From Methyloglobulus sp. (GTDB lineage: Bacteria > Pseudomonadota > Gammaproteobacteria > Methylococcales > Methylomonadaceae), in the NCBI GenBank assembly GCA_013141505.1, contig JABFQX010000068.1, forward strand, positions 1-39,855: a stretch of 39,855 nt of DNA. The letters are read 5' to 3'. Within the stretch, counting starts at the first letter, position 1. Each line of letters begins with the position of its first letter. This document shows positions 6,885-16,620 of the stretch, piece after piece. The position numbers and the translations under genes were made by a program. The notes under the pieces are model-generated. The model had not been told where the DNA came from. It did not search any database and worked only from the letters and a program-made list of their open reading frames with translations.

Positions 6885-9191
6885 ATGATCCGTGAACCAA
6901 GTTATCAACGAAATAAACCACCTCCAAGGATTAAACCAATCCAGACAATTTTTATTGTCGCCGGAATTTTAGTGTTAGTAATAATTGGGGTTTTTCACAC
7001 ATTACCGACAACCCAAACACTGCAAACGCTTAAAGATAAGCCACTGGCTACGTTTTCTGCCAGTCGCGCCATGGCCCATGTCCGGCACATTGGTGCAAAC
7101 CCACACCCTATTGGTAGTGTTGAAAATGCCAACGTCCGGCAATATGTGGTGGATCAACTAGCCACATTGGGCTTGCAGCCGGAAATTCAATCGACGCTTA
7201 TCGTCAATCTGCGCAAGCGACAGGTCGGTAGAGTCCATAATGCGCTGGTGAAAATTCCTGGATCTTTGCCGGGTAAAGCCTTGCTGTTAACGGCGCATTA
7301 CGACTCCGTCCCCACAGGGCCAGGGGCAGCGGATGATGGTGCATCTGTGGCAGCAATTCTGGAAATACTGAGGGCGCTTAAAACGCTACCTGCCTTACAA
7401 AATGACCTATGGTGCCTTTTTACGGATGGCGAGGAAGCGGGACTGCTGGGTGCACAGGCGTTTGTTCAACAATATCCATTAATAAAAAATATCGGTTTAG
7501 CGCTTAATTTTGAGTATCGCGGCAATAGCGGCGCGTTTATGATGTTTGAAGCCAGCCAAGGTAACGGCGATCTTATCAAAGGATTGGCTGCTTCGAGTCC
7601 ACATATATTGGCAAATTCGCTGATGTACGAGGTTTATAAATTTTTGCCGAATGATACCGATTTTACGGTTTTTAAACAGGCCGGCATTCCAGGGATGAAT
7701 TTTGCGGCGATTGAAGGCCACACCAGTTATCACACGCAATTGGATCGCCCTGATTTTTTAGACCAAAACACCCTGCAAGAACAGGGTGACACGTTGCTCG
7801 CCCTAATCAAGCATTTTGGTAACATTACGTTAGACGACTTACAGACCACAGATCATATCTATTTTGATATTCCTGGACTTGGCTTGGTTAATTATCCCGC
7901 AAGCTGGGTTATGCCGCTCAATGACTCTTTATTGATACTGTTTGCCCTGGTGTTTAGATTGGCTTTAAAAACCCAATCAGTACGAATAACTCGAGTAATC
8001 TTAGGAGGTTTCGTATTTATTTTGCTATTGCTCAGCCTGCCTGTAATCAGCCATTTTTTATGGCTTGGCATTTGCCGAATTTTCCCCGAATACGACACGT
8101 TTATTCAGGGCGATACCTACAACAGCCAGTGGTATTTGTTAGCGTTCGTATTCCTTAACATTGGCTTATTCGTTTTTTCGCAAGGCTGGGTTTGCCGAAA
8201 AATGAGTGCTATCGAATTTAGCTTCGGTGTCATAGCTTGCTGGTTTTGTATATTGTTGCTGACAAGTTTCTGGGTTCCAGGCGCAAGCTTTCTGTTTTTA
8301 TGGTCGTTGCTAGGAATGCTTGTAGTGTTGGGCGTACCCTTTGTGAGAACCTTAAATAACCATCAGCCTAGCAATTTAGCACTAATCTTTGTTGGCAGTA
8401 TGCCAGCAATTATTATTTTCACCCCCTTGATTCGAGGCCTGTTTATTGGTCTGACACCACGGTTGACCGCTGTCGTTATCGTTTTTTTAGTGCTGTTGTT
8501 AGGTCTGTTGACTCCTCTTTTCGAGGCGATGGAGCAACGCAAATACCTGGCAAAGTCTTGTTTGCTGTTAGGATTAATTGCGCTACTGGCGGGTTCGATG
8601 ACATCCGGTTTTGATAATGAACACCCTCAGCAAAACACCTTGTTTTATGCCCTGAATACATCAAACCATTCTGCTTTCTGGCTATCTACGGATAAGCAAA
8701 CTGATCAATGGACGACAAAATTTTTTCCGAATGCCCAGGCAAAGCAGCAATTGCCCGAACTATTTGGTAAACCCTTCCCCGCACTATGGGTGTCCCCTGC
8801 CCCGGTATTAGATTTACCCCCGCCCACTGTAGAAATCTTGGCAGATACCGTCATAGCGGGTCACAGAAATATTAAGTTAAAAATAAAATCGGCACGCCAT
8901 GCGCCGAAGTTAAAAGTCACTATAGAAGCAACCGAAGTGCTGAATAGTAAAGTTGCTGGTCAGGAATTTACCAAGTACCCGCAAACACATTGGTATCTTG
9001 ATAGTTTTGGCTTGAATGACGAAGATCTGATTATCGAATTCATGGTTGCAGCCGATACTCATTTCGCCGTAAAAGTAATGGATATTTCCTATGCGTTGCC
9101 TACTTTTGCATTGCCCAGACCGTCTAATATGATCAGCAAACCCTCAGAATTTAGCGACAATACCATTGTTGCCACATCGAAGAACTGGTAA
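6885..9191 (+). CDS. Membrane-anchored M28-family zinc aminopeptidase (Pff1/ERMP1-like architecture)
   Basis: A 768-residue protein: one N-terminal membrane span (residues ~21-38), an M28 peptidase domain (~60-340), a block of about eight to nine hydrophobic spans (~370-600), and a C-terminal ~150-residue extramembrane domain. Zinc-site motifs are visible: TAHYDSV (H138), GAADDGAS (D150), DGEEAGLLGA (E183/E184) and the late histidine in EGHTSYH. The layout matches the vacuolar/ER M28 proteases Pff1 and ERMP1, so it probably trims peptides on the periplasmic side of a membrane; the substrate is unknown. I chose the ATG at 6885, directly before the basic and transmembrane start; an in-frame ATG at 6819 would add 22 residues of atypical composition. 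It converges with pgl, 53 bp away. Confidence 0.85.
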   Translation: MIREPSYQRNKPPPRIKPIQTIFIVAGILVLVIIGVFHTLPTTQTLQTLKDKPLATFSASRAMAHVRHIGANPHPIGSVENANVRQYVVDQLATLGLQPEIQSTLIVNLRKRQVGRVHNALVKIPGSLPGKALLLTAHYDSVPTGPGAADDGASVAAILEILRALKTLPALQNDLWCLFTDGEEAGLLGAQAFVQQYPLIKNIGLALNFEYRGNSGAFMMFEASQGNGDLIKGLAASSPHILANSLMYEVYKFLPNDTDFTVFKQAGIPGMNFAAIEGHTSYHTQLDRPDFLDQNTLQEQGDTLLALIKHFGNITLDDLQTTDHIYFDIPGLGLVNYPASWVMPLNDSLLILFALVFRLALKTQSVRITRVILGGFVFILLLLSLPVISHFLWLGICRIFPEYDTFIQGDTYNSQWYLLAFVFLNIGLFVFSQGWVCRKMSAIEFSFGVIACWFCILLLTSFWVPGASFLFLWSLLGMLVVLGVPFVRTLNNHQPSNLALIFVGSMPAIIIFTPLIRGLFIGLTPRLTAVVIVFLVLLLGLLTPLFEAMEQRKYLAKSCLLLGLIALLAGSMTSGFDNEHPQQNTLFYALNTSNHSAFWLSTDKQTDQWTTKFFPNAQAKQQLPELFGKPFPALWVSPAPVLDLPPPTVEILADTVIAGHRNIKLKIKSARHAPKLKVTIEATEVLNSKVAGQEFTKYPQTHWYLDSFGLNDEDLIIEFMVAADTHFAVKVMDISYALPTFALPRPSNMISKPSEFSDNTIVATSKNW

Positions 9192-9244
9192 CTAAAGTAC
9201 GCGTAAATAGCATGAGGTTTTGTACAAATGCCCCCATTTTTCGC

Positions 9245-9925
9245 TTAATCACACCAAGCATCACGATCAATATAAATATCAATATGACGTGCCTGGATGG
9301 TTGCAACCGGCAGGTTAAATCCTGAACGCCATTGTTTAACGGCATCCTGTTTGTTGGCTCCGGTAATCAGAAAGATAACGCGTTGGGAATCACTCAGGGC
9401 TTTGGCACTGATTGTGACCCGCTCCGGTGGTGGCTTTGGCGAGTTATAAACAGCATGGGTCAATTCATCCAACGGGTGGACATGGCCGGGAAACAAACTG
9501 GCTGTGTGACCGTCTTCGCCCATACCTAATAACACCACATTAAAAGGCAAAGCAGCTTTAATAGCTTGTTGATATTGCTTGGCCGCTTGTTCTGGGCCTA
9601 ATTCAGCAGGGATGGTAAAAATCTGCGTTTGTGGAATGGCAACTTTTCTCAGAAACGCCTGTGTTGCCATCAGGCTATTTCTATCGGCATGATCTTCAGG
9701 CAAACACCGCTCATCACCATAATAGATAAACCATTTTGACCAATCGGCATCGGCTTGCGCCAGCAAACGATAGACCTTTTCCGGTGTAGTCCCACCTGCC
9801 AGAACAATTTTAAATTGCCCACGTTCAGCAATCGCTTTAACGGCATCGTCAAGAACAGTTTGACACACTGCCTGAGCCACATCATCTGCGGTTTGCAGAC
9901 GATGCCAATGACTATCAACCTTCAT
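9245..9925 (-). CDS. pgl: 6-phosphogluconolactonase
   Basis: Hydrolyses 6-phosphogluconolactone to 6-phosphogluconate, the second step of the oxidative pentose phosphate route. The 226-residue protein has the family signatures KIVLAGGTTPEKVYRLLA near the N terminus, YYGDERCLPEDHADRNS in the middle and VVLLGMGEDGHTASLFPGH near residue 135. Length is normal (~230 aa, DevB/SOL type). It is the second gene of a zwf-pgl pair: its start overlaps the end of zwf by 11 nt, with an AGAGG ribosome site inside zwf. Cytosolic. Confidence 0.96.
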   Translation of the reverse strand: MKVDSHWHRLQTADDVAQAVCQTVLDDAVKAIAERGQFKIVLAGGTTPEKVYRLLAQADADWSKWFIYYGDERCLPEDHADRNSLMATQAFLRKVAIPQTQIFTIPAELGPEQAAKQYQQAIKAALPFNVVLLGMGEDGHTASLFPGHVHPLDELTHAVYNSPKPPPERVTISAKALSDSQRVIFLITGANKQDAVKQWRSGFNLPVATIQARHIDIYIDRDAWCD

Positions 9926-11417
9926 ATTTACAAGCCTCTGGCGTTAAGGAACTGCGCCAGGACTGGCTTTCTTTTTCGAATAAGCGGCGGCTGTCTTCCG
10001 GCCCCCATGATCCAGCAGGATACGTGGCGATATAATCGCGTTCAATCGCCCAGGTTTGCAGGATGGGGTCAACAATACGCCAAGCATATTCAACCTCGTC
10101 AAAGCGCAGAAACAGTGATCGGTCACCTTTCAATACATCCAGCAACAAGTCTTCGTAAGCGTCAATCGCTTTTTCATCCTGATTGCGAAAACTGGCATCC
10201 AAGCTGCTTGTGCGGGTACTCATTTCGAGGCCGGGTTCTTTAACTGTCATTTCAATACGGATACATTCTTCCGGTTGGATCCCCAGTAGAACCCAGTTGG
10301 GATTCATGCACTGTACGTGGGTATCACGGAAAAATTGCAGCGGCGGATGCCGGAAGCAGATTGAAATCGACGATTGCGCTTTCGCCATACGTTTGCCGGT
10401 ACGCACATAAAACGGCACACCGCGCCAGCGCCAGTTGTCGATATACAACTTCATGGCAGCGTAGGTTTCCGTCGTGCTGTTGGCAGGGATATTTTCTTCC
10501 TGAAGATAGCCGTTCACCTTTTTGCCGCCGACACTACCTTTGGCATATTGGGCGCGGAACGAATGTCCGTGCACCGCTTCTTTCGGGATGGGCCTTATCG
10601 ACTTCAGCACCTTTACTTTTTCGTCACGTAAGGATTCTGCCTCCATTGAGACGGGTGGTTCCATTGCCACCAAGGTCAGCATTTGCAGCAAATGGCTTTG
10701 CAGCATATCGCGCATCGCCCCCGCGCTGTTGTAATACTCGCCCCTCCCCTCAATACCAATTTCTTCGGAATGGGTAATCTGCACATGATCGATATAATTC
10801 CTGTTCCATAACGGTTCCAGCATCACATTGGCAAACCGAAATACCAACACGTTTTGCACCATGCCTTTACCTAAATAATGGTCGATGCGGTAGATTTGTT
10901 CTTCAGTCAAATATTGGCTGATGCGTTTTTGCAAGGCCTGGGCGCTATCAAGGTCGTAACCGAACGGTTTTTCAATAATCACCCGCCGCCAACCATATTC
11001 TTCCTCGAATAAATGATTGACGCTCAGTAACTCCATTACCTGGGCAAAATCGGCAGGACTGATGGACAAATAAAACGCAATATTTTTGGAAAAGTTCTGC
11101 TCTGAACTATTGATGAGTTCAGCCAAGGCGGCGTAGGCTTCCACTTCATGCAGATCGCCCCGGTGGTAATGAAACCGCTCACTAAAGCGTTTAAACACTT
11201 GTTCGTCAAATTCGCTTTTCACCTTCTGCTCGATCATATCCCTGAGTTCTTTCAACCAAGTTTTTTGATCCCACGGCCTTCGCCCGATAGCGATAATGCG
11301 GGTGCCTTCCGGTAATTGTTTAGCCACATCGAGATGATACAATGCAGGCATGAGTTTGATACGGGACAAGTTGCCCGTAGAGCCATAGATAACGTAAGTA
11401 CAGGGTTCGGCGTTCAT
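9915..11417 (-). CDS. zwf: Glucose-6-phosphate 1-dehydrogenase
   Basis: Oxidises glucose 6-phosphate to 6-phosphogluconolactone with NAD(P)+. The 500-residue protein starts with the nucleotide-binding loop YGSTGNLSRIKLMPAL, has EKPFGYDL, and the active-site signature RIDHYLGKGMVQNVLVFRFAN. Length is normal. In obligate methanotrophs, which fix formaldehyde through the RuMP cycle, this enzyme supplies NADPH and feeds the Entner-Doudoroff branch. First gene of the zwf-pgl operon; the ribosome site before the ATG at 11417 is weak, and the 160 bp upstream region contains a hairpin at 11500-11520. Confidence 0.97.
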   Translation of the reverse strand: MNAEPCTYVIYGSTGNLSRIKLMPALYHLDVAKQLPEGTRIIAIGRRPWDQKTWLKELRDMIEQKVKSEFDEQVFKRFSERFHYHRGDLHEVEAYAALAELINSSEQNFSKNIAFYLSISPADFAQVMELLSVNHLFEEEYGWRRVIIEKPFGYDLDSAQALQKRISQYLTEEQIYRIDHYLGKGMVQNVLVFRFANVMLEPLWNRNYIDHVQITHSEEIGIEGRGEYYNSAGAMRDMLQSHLLQMLTLVAMEPPVSMEAESLRDEKVKVLKSIRPIPKEAVHGHSFRAQYAKGSVGGKKVNGYLQEENIPANSTTETYAAMKLYIDNWRWRGVPFYVRTGKRMAKAQSSISICFRHPPLQFFRDTHVQCMNPNWVLLGIQPEECIRIEMTVKEPGLEMSTRTSSLDASFRNQDEKAIDAYEDLLLDVLKGDRSLFLRFDEVEYAWRIVDPILQTWAIERDYIATYPAGSWGPEDSRRLFEKESQSWRSSLTPEACKYEG

Positions 11418-11499
11418 GGTTTACCAAAAGGTCAAGGTTCAAATATATTTTAAGCGCACAGCATTAATTTCTTCTTACGTTGGTTGTGAATACCTAAAG

Positions 11500-11520
11500 G
11501 GGCATAACAAGGTTATGCCC
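11500..11520. other. Small hairpin between zwf and the zinc-ribbon gene
   Basis: GGGCATAAC (11500-11508) and GTTATGCCC (11512-11520) form a perfect 9-bp stem with a 3-nt loop. There is no adjacent T-run on either strand, so it is not a standard terminator, though it lies between the end of the minus-strand zinc-ribbon gene and the zwf start. Confidence 0.4.
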
Positions 11521-11579
11521 AACATTGTTGGTTATGTTTATTTTTTGGTTAACAACTTCATTCCAACCTACGAGCTAAG

Positions 11580-11852
11580 CTACAAATCTTTACTGCAATA
11601 ACGACAAGTCACCGCTTTGGATTTGATCACCTCATCACAGTATGGACAACGTTTCATGCTGCCTGATTTTATACCGTCATTGTCGAGTACCGTTTGATTA
11701 GGTCGGCTGATAATGGCGATAATTAACCCAATTAAAGGACTTAATAGCAAGGAAACAATGAATATAAAAAAACCACTGTTGCCCTTGCTTGACGCAATGT
11801 GCGCAGGTATTAGGTTAAAAAATAGCCAAAAAAATACTATGATTACCATCAT
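11580..11852 (-). CDS. Small membrane protein with C-terminal zinc ribbon
   Basis: A 90-residue protein with two hydrophobic segments (MMVIIVFFWLFFNLIPAHIA and the GFFIFIVSLLLSPLIGLIIA region) followed by a zinc ribbon, CPYCDEVIKSKAVTCRYC, at the extreme C terminus. This resembles the widespread small 'superinfection-immunity-like plus zinc ribbon' membrane proteins of unknown role. The open frame extends to an ATG at 11906, but the added residues are polar and unlike the family, so I take the first of two adjacent ATGs at 11852. It lies downstream of pntB on the same strand, 150 bp away. Function not known. Confidence 0.65.
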   Translation of the reverse strand: MMVIIVFFWLFFNLIPAHIASSKGNSGFFIFIVSLLLSPLIGLIIAIISRPNQTVLDNDGIKSGSMKRCPYCDEVIKSKAVTCRYCSKDL

Positions 11853-11960
11853 ATCGAAATCCCAATTTATGAAAAACTTACAAGATGCGTCTCGTTTCTC
11901 GCACATTCTGTGTTACTGATTTCGTTTAACCACTCTCTTTATAGTCGATCCAATCAGCAA

Positions 11961-11986
11961 GTAGGGCGGGTCGAGACCCGCCTTAC
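11961..11986. repeat. GTAGGGCGGGTC hairpin repeat
   Basis: GTAGGGCGGGTC (11961-11972) pairs with GACCCGCCTTAC (11975-11986) with one G:T pair and a 2-nt loop. It lies 17 bp after the pntB stop codon. There is no T-run, so it resembles the dispersed GTAGGGYGGGTC palindromes of many bacteria more than an intrinsic terminator, though it could still stabilise the 3' end of the pntAB mRNA. Confidence 0.55.
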
Positions 11987-12003
11987 AAATGCTGAAAAAT
12001 CCT

Positions 12004-13395
12004 TTAACCCTTCAACGCCTTCAACACTTCCTGCAACATCTTATTGGCATCACCAAACAACATGCGGGTATTGTCCTTGACGAACAATGGATTACCAACA
12101 CCAGCATAACCTGAAGCCATACTGCGTTTCATTACGATGGTGGTATCGCCTTTCCAGCATTCCAGTACCGGCATTCCGGCTATGGGGCTGTTGGGATCGT
12201 CTAGGGCTGACGGATTAACGATGTCGTTAGCGCCGATGACGATACTTACGTCCACTTTGTCCCAGTCTTCGTTGATTTCGTCCATTTCATAAACGATGTC
12301 ATAAGGCACTTTGGCTTCTGCCAGCAACACGTTCATGTGACCGGGCATACGACCCGCGACCGGATGGATGCCGAAACCGACTTTTTTGCCCTTATCGCGC
12401 AGGAATTTGGTGATTTCATTGACGGTATGTTGGGCTTGCGCGACCGCCATACCGTAACCGGGGATGATCATAATATTTTTTGCATCCAGAAGTAATCTGG
12501 CGGTTTCTTCGGCGTCTATGGGATGTACTTCGCCCTCAACTACAGCTGCTTCGCCACCAGAAGCGGTACCAAAACCACCCGCAATAACACTAAGGAAATG
12601 GCGGTTCATGGCGCGGCACATGATGTAGCTCAAAATTGCGCCGCTGCTGCCGACCAATGCGCCGGTCACAATTAACAGGTCGTTGTTTAACATAAATCCG
12701 GTAGCCGATGCTGCCCAACCGGAGTAGCTGTTCAGCATGGACACCACAACCGGCATGTCTGCACCGCCAATCGCCATCACCATGTGGATGCCGAACAATA
12801 ATGCTAATACTGCCATACCCAATAATGGATACAGACCGCCACCGTTTTCAGTTTGATGCAAAAATACATAACCTAGATAAACGGTTCCGAGCAATAAACC
12901 TAAATTCAGCCAATGCCGTGCTGGCAATAACAGGGGTTTGCCACTGATTTTTTCACTGAGTTTGCCGAAAGCAATGACCGAGCCGGAAAAAGTGACCGCG
13001 CCAATCAATATACCTAAATAGATTTCGACTTCATGGATAGTTTTTTCAACCCCGGTCAAGTTGGTGCTGGGATCCATAAAATTAGCATAACCGACCAAAA
13101 CCGCCGCCATACCGACCAAGCTGTGCATAATCGCAACCAGCTCCGGCATTTGTGTCATTTCAACTTTTTTGGCGGCAAACAGGCCGATCAAGCCACCGAC
13201 CGCGAGGGCAGAGAATAAAATTGCATAAGACGTGACCGCGCCGCTAAGCACTGTGGCAAAAATGGCAATCGCCATCCCCAACATGCCGAAATAATTGCCG
13301 CGTCGCGAGGTTTCTTGATTGCTTAAGCCACTCAAGCTCAGAATAAAGAGAATGGTGGCGACGATGTAAGACATCGTAACTAAACTTTGTGACAT
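12004..13395 (-). CDS. pntB: NAD(P) transhydrogenase subunit beta
   Basis: Membrane subunit of the proton-translocating transhydrogenase, which moves hydride from NADH to NADP+ using the proton gradient. The 463-residue protein has about nine membrane spans (residues ~1-260) and a C-terminal NADP(H)-binding domain with [34 protein letters not shown], and [25 protein letters not shown]. It starts 10 bp after the pntA stop, with an AAGGGGAA ribosome site. In a methanotroph this is a plausible main source of NADPH. A GGCGGGTC hairpin follows the gene. Confidence 0.97.
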   Translation of the reverse strand: MSQSLVTMSYIVATILFILSLSGLSNQETSRRGNYFGMLGMAIAIFATVLSGAVTSYAILFSALAVGGLIGLFAAKKVEMTQMPELVAIMHSLVGMAAVLVGYANFMDPSTNLTGVEKTIHEVEIYLGILIGAVTFSGSVIAFGKLSEKISGKPLLLPARHWLNLGLLLGTVYLGYVFLHQTENGGGLYPLLGMAVLALLFGIHMVMAIGGADMPVVVSMLNSYSGWAASATGFMLNNDLLIVTGALVGSSGAILSYIMCRAMNRHFLSVIAGGFGTASGGEAAVVEGEVHPIDAEETARLLLDAKNIMIIPGYGMAVAQAQHTVNEITKFLRDKGKKVGFGIHPVAGRMPGHMNVLLAEAKVPYDIVYEMDEINEDWDKVDVSIVIGANDIVNPSALDDPNSPIAGMPVLECWKGDTTIVMKRSMASGYAGVGNPLFVKDNTRMLFGDANKMLQEVLKALKG

Positions 13396-13405
13396 TATTT
13401 TCCCC

Positions 13406-14956
13406 TTATTTTCTGAACATTTCCAACATGCGGCGGGTGACTAAAAAGCCGCCAGCAATGTTGATCGACGCAAGTAAAATCCCTAAACCGGCCAAAATCA
13501 TAACGATCTGGGTGGGCGATGAAATCTGCACCAGCGCACCGATAACGATAATGCCGCTAATTGCATTAGTGACACTCATCAACGGGGTATGCAACGCCGG
13601 GGTGACGTTCCAGATAACTTGATAACCGATGAAACAGGCCAGGACGAAAACGGTAAAATGGGACATGAAGGCTGTCGGTGCAGCCGACCCGACCCAGAAC
13701 AACAGTGCGCCGATAACCAGAAAAGGCAAAAATTGCTTAAGCGGTGATGGCGCAGGTTTTTCTGCCGTGACTGTTTTTGGCACTTCGGCTTTTGCTGCTG
13801 GCGCTACCGACAAAGTTGGCGGCGGTGGTGGCCAGGTGATTTTGCCTTCTTTTATAACGGTCGTGCCACGAATGACTTCATCGTCCATGTTGACGTTGAT
13901 AACACCATTTTTTTCCGGGGTTAAATCAGTCAATAAATGCCGCAGGTTGGTCGCATACAATTGGCTAGACTGATTGGCAAGGCGGCTGGGCAAATTGGTG
14001 TAGCCAATCAAGGTGACTCCGTTTTTGACAACTACCTCATTTTTCTCGGTCAATTCGCAATTGCCGCCCTGCTCTGCTGCCAAGTCCACAATAACGCTAC
14101 CGGGCTTCATGGATTTAACCATGGCTTCGGTAATCAATTTTGGCGCGGGCTTGCCGGGAATCAACGCTGTAGTCACAATAATATCGACTTCCAAGGCTTG
14201 TTGGGCAAACAAGGCCATTTCCGCTTCAATGAATTCTTTGGACATGGTTTTGGCATAACCGCCCGTGCCGCTGCCTTCTTCCTTGAAATCCAGCATCAGG
14301 AATTCAGCATCCATGCTTTCGATTTGTTCTTTTACCTCGGGCCTGGTATCGAATGATCGTACGATAGCGCCCATGCTTTTTGCTGCGCCGATTGCCGCCA
14401 GGCCGGCGACACCTGCACCAATAACCAGCACTTTAGCCGGTGGAATTTTACCGGCCGCCGTAATTTGCCCGGTGAAAAAACGACCAAAATGTTGCGCCGC
14501 TTCAACAATAGCACGGTATCCGGCGATATTTGCCATTGAACTTAGGGCATCGAGCTTTTGCGCCCTGGATATGCGAGGTACGCTGTCCATCGCCAGTACG
14601 GTCGCGCCTTTTGCCGCCAGTTTGTTCATTAATTCTTCATTTTGGGCGGGCCAAATAAAGCTGATTAGACAACCACCTGTAGGCAATAAATCAATTTCAT
14701 TGATACCCAATTCAGGATGTTGCTCCGGTGCACGCACTTTCATAACGATGTCCGCAGTTTCCCACAGGGTTTTCGCATCATTTACGATCTCGACACCGAC
14801 CTTTTGATAAACTGCATCAGATATGTCGGCATTCACGCCAGCACCACTTTCAATACTGACGGTAAAACCCAGTTTGATGAGTTGCTCCGCCGCTTCTGGA
14901 GTTGTTGCTACTCGCTTTTCACCGGGGTGAATTTCTTTAGGTACACCAATCTTCAT
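13406..14956 (-). CDS. pntA: NAD(P) transhydrogenase subunit alpha
   Basis: NAD(H)-binding and membrane-anchor subunit of the transhydrogenase. The 516-residue protein has the alanine dehydrogenase/PNT-like N domain starting [21 protein letters not shown], the Rossmann loop [20 protein letters not shown] with RSFDTRPEV, then a Pro/Ala-rich linker (around residues 375-405, including a PPPPP run) and a C-terminal domain with four hydrophobic segments. It is the undivided (E. coli-like) form, not split into alpha1/alpha2. A clear AGGAAG ribosome site precedes the ATG. The divergent upstream region to 15282 holds an FNR-type box. Confidence 0.97.
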   Translation of the reverse strand: MKIGVPKEIHPGEKRVATTPEAAEQLIKLGFTVSIESGAGVNADISDAVYQKVGVEIVNDAKTLWETADIVMKVRAPEQHPELGINEIDLLPTGGCLISFIWPAQNEELMNKLAAKGATVLAMDSVPRISRAQKLDALSSMANIAGYRAIVEAAQHFGRFFTGQITAAGKIPPAKVLVIGAGVAGLAAIGAAKSMGAIVRSFDTRPEVKEQIESMDAEFLMLDFKEEGSGTGGYAKTMSKEFIEAEMALFAQQALEVDIIVTTALIPGKPAPKLITEAMVKSMKPGSVIVDLAAEQGGNCELTEKNEVVVKNGVTLIGYTNLPSRLANQSSQLYATNLRHLLTDLTPEKNGVINVNMDDEVIRGTTVIKEGKITWPPPPPTLSVAPAAKAEVPKTVTAEKPAPSPLKQFLPFLVIGALLFWVGSAAPTAFMSHFTVFVLACFIGYQVIWNVTPALHTPLMSVTNAISGIIVIGALVQISSPTQIVMILAGLGILLASINIAGGFLVTRRMLEMFRK

Positions 14957-15282
14957 AAGACTTCCTGTGAGTGATTAAAGGACATTTGGGCTTTATTTGT
15001 GGTTACAGTCAAAACTGCCAGAGCATAGAAGATTAAGCTATGGTTTTCAATCTATTTATCTGTGGGTTTAGCTAGGGACGGTTATTCAGGATGAGCCTAT
15101 TTGCAGGGAACCACAAAAAACCCAATTATTTTGATTTGAATCAAAGTGCCGTCTATCAATACTGGGAAGATATTTCCAATTGCCGTTAGGCAATTACCTT
15201 ATTTCATAAGGTTTACCTGAAAATTATCATATTTAATTATCGACCCGCCGCAATTCACTTAAACAAATTTTGGAGATTTCAC
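14957..15282. other. Divergent promoter region between pntA and the HAF-repeat gene
   Basis: 326 bp without a gene, expected to carry promoters for both flanking genes. The clearest signal is the TTGATTTGAATCAA palindrome at 15131-15144. No convincing -10/-35 pair is assigned. Confidence 0.5.
15131..15144. promoter_or_regulatory. FNR/ANR-type operator
   Basis: TTGATTTGAATCAA fits the FNR/ANR consensus TTGAT-N4-ATCAA without mismatch. Its centre is 145 bp before the exported HAF-repeat protein and 181 bp before pntA, so it may act on either. That such a protein binds here is inference. Confidence 0.55.
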
Positions 15283-16359
15283 ATGATAAACAAAATTTTA
15301 ATTTTCGTTGCCCTGTTTAATATTTGCTCCGTAAGTCACGCTAGCCTAGCAAAAAACAGAGGTTACACCTTTCGTACCTTCGATGTGCCAGGCGCTGTTG
15401 AGACCTACGCGACCAACACCAACAGTCGAGGACAAGTCGCCGGTCACTTTTATGATGGCAGCCATTATTTCGGGTATCTTTTTAGCAATAATGGGTTCAT
15501 GCAATTGGATACGCCAAGTTCCGTTGATATCGAAGCTATCTCCGTCAATAATAACGGCATATTAGCGGGTCAATACTTCGAGAACGGGCATCTCAGTGCA
15601 TTCATCTATAAAGCTGGGAGGTTTACGCCAATTAATAACCCAAAAAATCCAAATGATCATCTGTGGTTCACAAATATCGACGGCAGCGGTCAGGTTAGTG
15701 GATATTATGGCTCCCCGCCCTATTTTCATGGCTTTACTTACCTTAATGGTAATTTCAGCACGGTAGATGTGCCTAATGCGACCTCTACAATGATTAATGA
15801 TGTTAACACTGGCGGCCAGGTTGCCGGTTCCTATTTCGACACTTATATCCCTAATCTAACGGGGCATGCTTTTGTCCTCAATAAAGATGGGGTTAAGACC
15901 TTCGATGCGCCAGGAGCGACTAGCACGGGATTTATTTCTATTAATGCCAAAGGGCAAATAATAGGGAATTACAATGATAGCTCATTCGCATCTCACGGCT
16001 TTATTTACAATGATGGCAATGTTATTTATGTCGATGTTCCTAATGCTACTTCAACAACATTGCTCGACAACAATGACAATGGGCAAGTTATTGGTTTTTA
16101 CATAGATAATGCCGGAATATACCGGAGCTTTGTATACAGTGATAGTACCTTCACAACTATCAATGTTCCGGGTAGTGTCAGTCGCTCGGATATTATTGGC
16201 ACATATATAAACACTATCAATGCTTGCGGACAATTGACCGGTCAATTTATAGACAATTCTTTGCATACACATGGTTTTGTTGCTTACCCGAATCACAGCA
16301 AAAAGAAAGGCTGTCAAAAAGGAAAAAGAAACGATAACGATGATGACGTAACGGACTGA
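15283..16359 (+). CDS. Exported HAF-repeat protein, seven-bladed propeller candidate
   Basis: A 358-residue protein with a signal peptide (hydrophobic residues ~5-18, likely cleavage after VSHA) followed by seven imperfect repeats of 40-50 residues. Each begins with a VDVPNA/FDVPGA-like strand, continues with a NDxxxxGQVxGxY turn and ends with a HGFxYxxG strand. This is the HAF-type repeat seen in extracellular proteins of many bacteria, and seven units suggest a beta-propeller. The mature C terminus is highly charged (KKKGCQKGKR, then NDNDDD). A GGAG ribosome site precedes the ATG. It is alone on its strand, divergent from pntA. Function unknown; secretion to the periplasm or outside is inferred from the signal peptide. 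Confidence 0.75.
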   Translation: MINKILIFVALFNICSVSHASLAKNRGYTFRTFDVPGAVETYATNTNSRGQVAGHFYDGSHYFGYLFSNNGFMQLDTPSSVDIEAISVNNNGILAGQYFENGHLSAFIYKAGRFTPINNPKNPNDHLWFTNIDGSGQVSGYYGSPPYFHGFTYLNGNFSTVDVPNATSTMINDVNTGGQVAGSYFDTYIPNLTGHAFVLNKDGVKTFDAPGATSTGFISINAKGQIIGNYNDSSFASHGFIYNDGNVIYVDVPNATSTTLLDNNDNGQVIGFYIDNAGIYRSFVYSDSTFTTINVPGSVSRSDIIGTYINTINACGQLTGQFIDNSLHTHGFVAYPNHSKKKGCQKGKRNDNDDDVTD

Positions 16360-16385
16360 CACATTAATCTCCGTTAAATACTGCA

Positions 16386-16421
16386 ATCCCCGTCCGAGGG
16401 AGGGAGATATCGGTCGGGGAT
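16386..16421 (+). terminator. Candidate terminator hairpin after the HAF-repeat gene
   Basis: ATCCCCGTCCGA (16386-16397) pairs with TCGGTCGGGGAT (16410-16421) with one mismatch and a 12-nt loop, 27 bp after the stop codon. There is no good T-run after it, so it may instead be a palindromic repeat. Confidence 0.4.
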
Positions 16422-16574
16422 AATATTGGGGCTTGCCACACGGCCTGAGTCGTGGGCATTTCAGATGGAGAGCAATTGCCCCTACATATGAACAAATTCA
16501 TGTGTAAATTATCCGCTATTTAAACCTGTCGAATACGTAAACCGATCGTTTGGTTCAAGTTGCTATTTAACGCT

Positions 16575-16603
16575 TATTTTGTAAGCACTGAAATTACAAA
16601 ATA
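16575..16603. terminator. AT-rich hairpin after the DUF3999 gene
   Basis: TATTTTGTAA (16575-16584) and TTACAAAATA (16594-16603) form a perfect 10-bp stem with a 9-nt loop, 17 bp past the DUF3999 stop on the minus strand. AT-rich and without a T-run beyond the stem; a weak or bidirectional terminator is possible. Confidence 0.35.
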
Positions 16604-16620
16604 TGAAGTAACGGTACATC

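Noticed and set aside
9755-10243. 162-codon plus-strand frame opposite zwf-pgl
   Set aside because: Antisense shadow of two well-identified enzymes; peptide has no domain character.
14265-14807. 180-codon plus-strand frame inside pntA
   Set aside because: Antisense shadow; the pntA frame has full family signatures.
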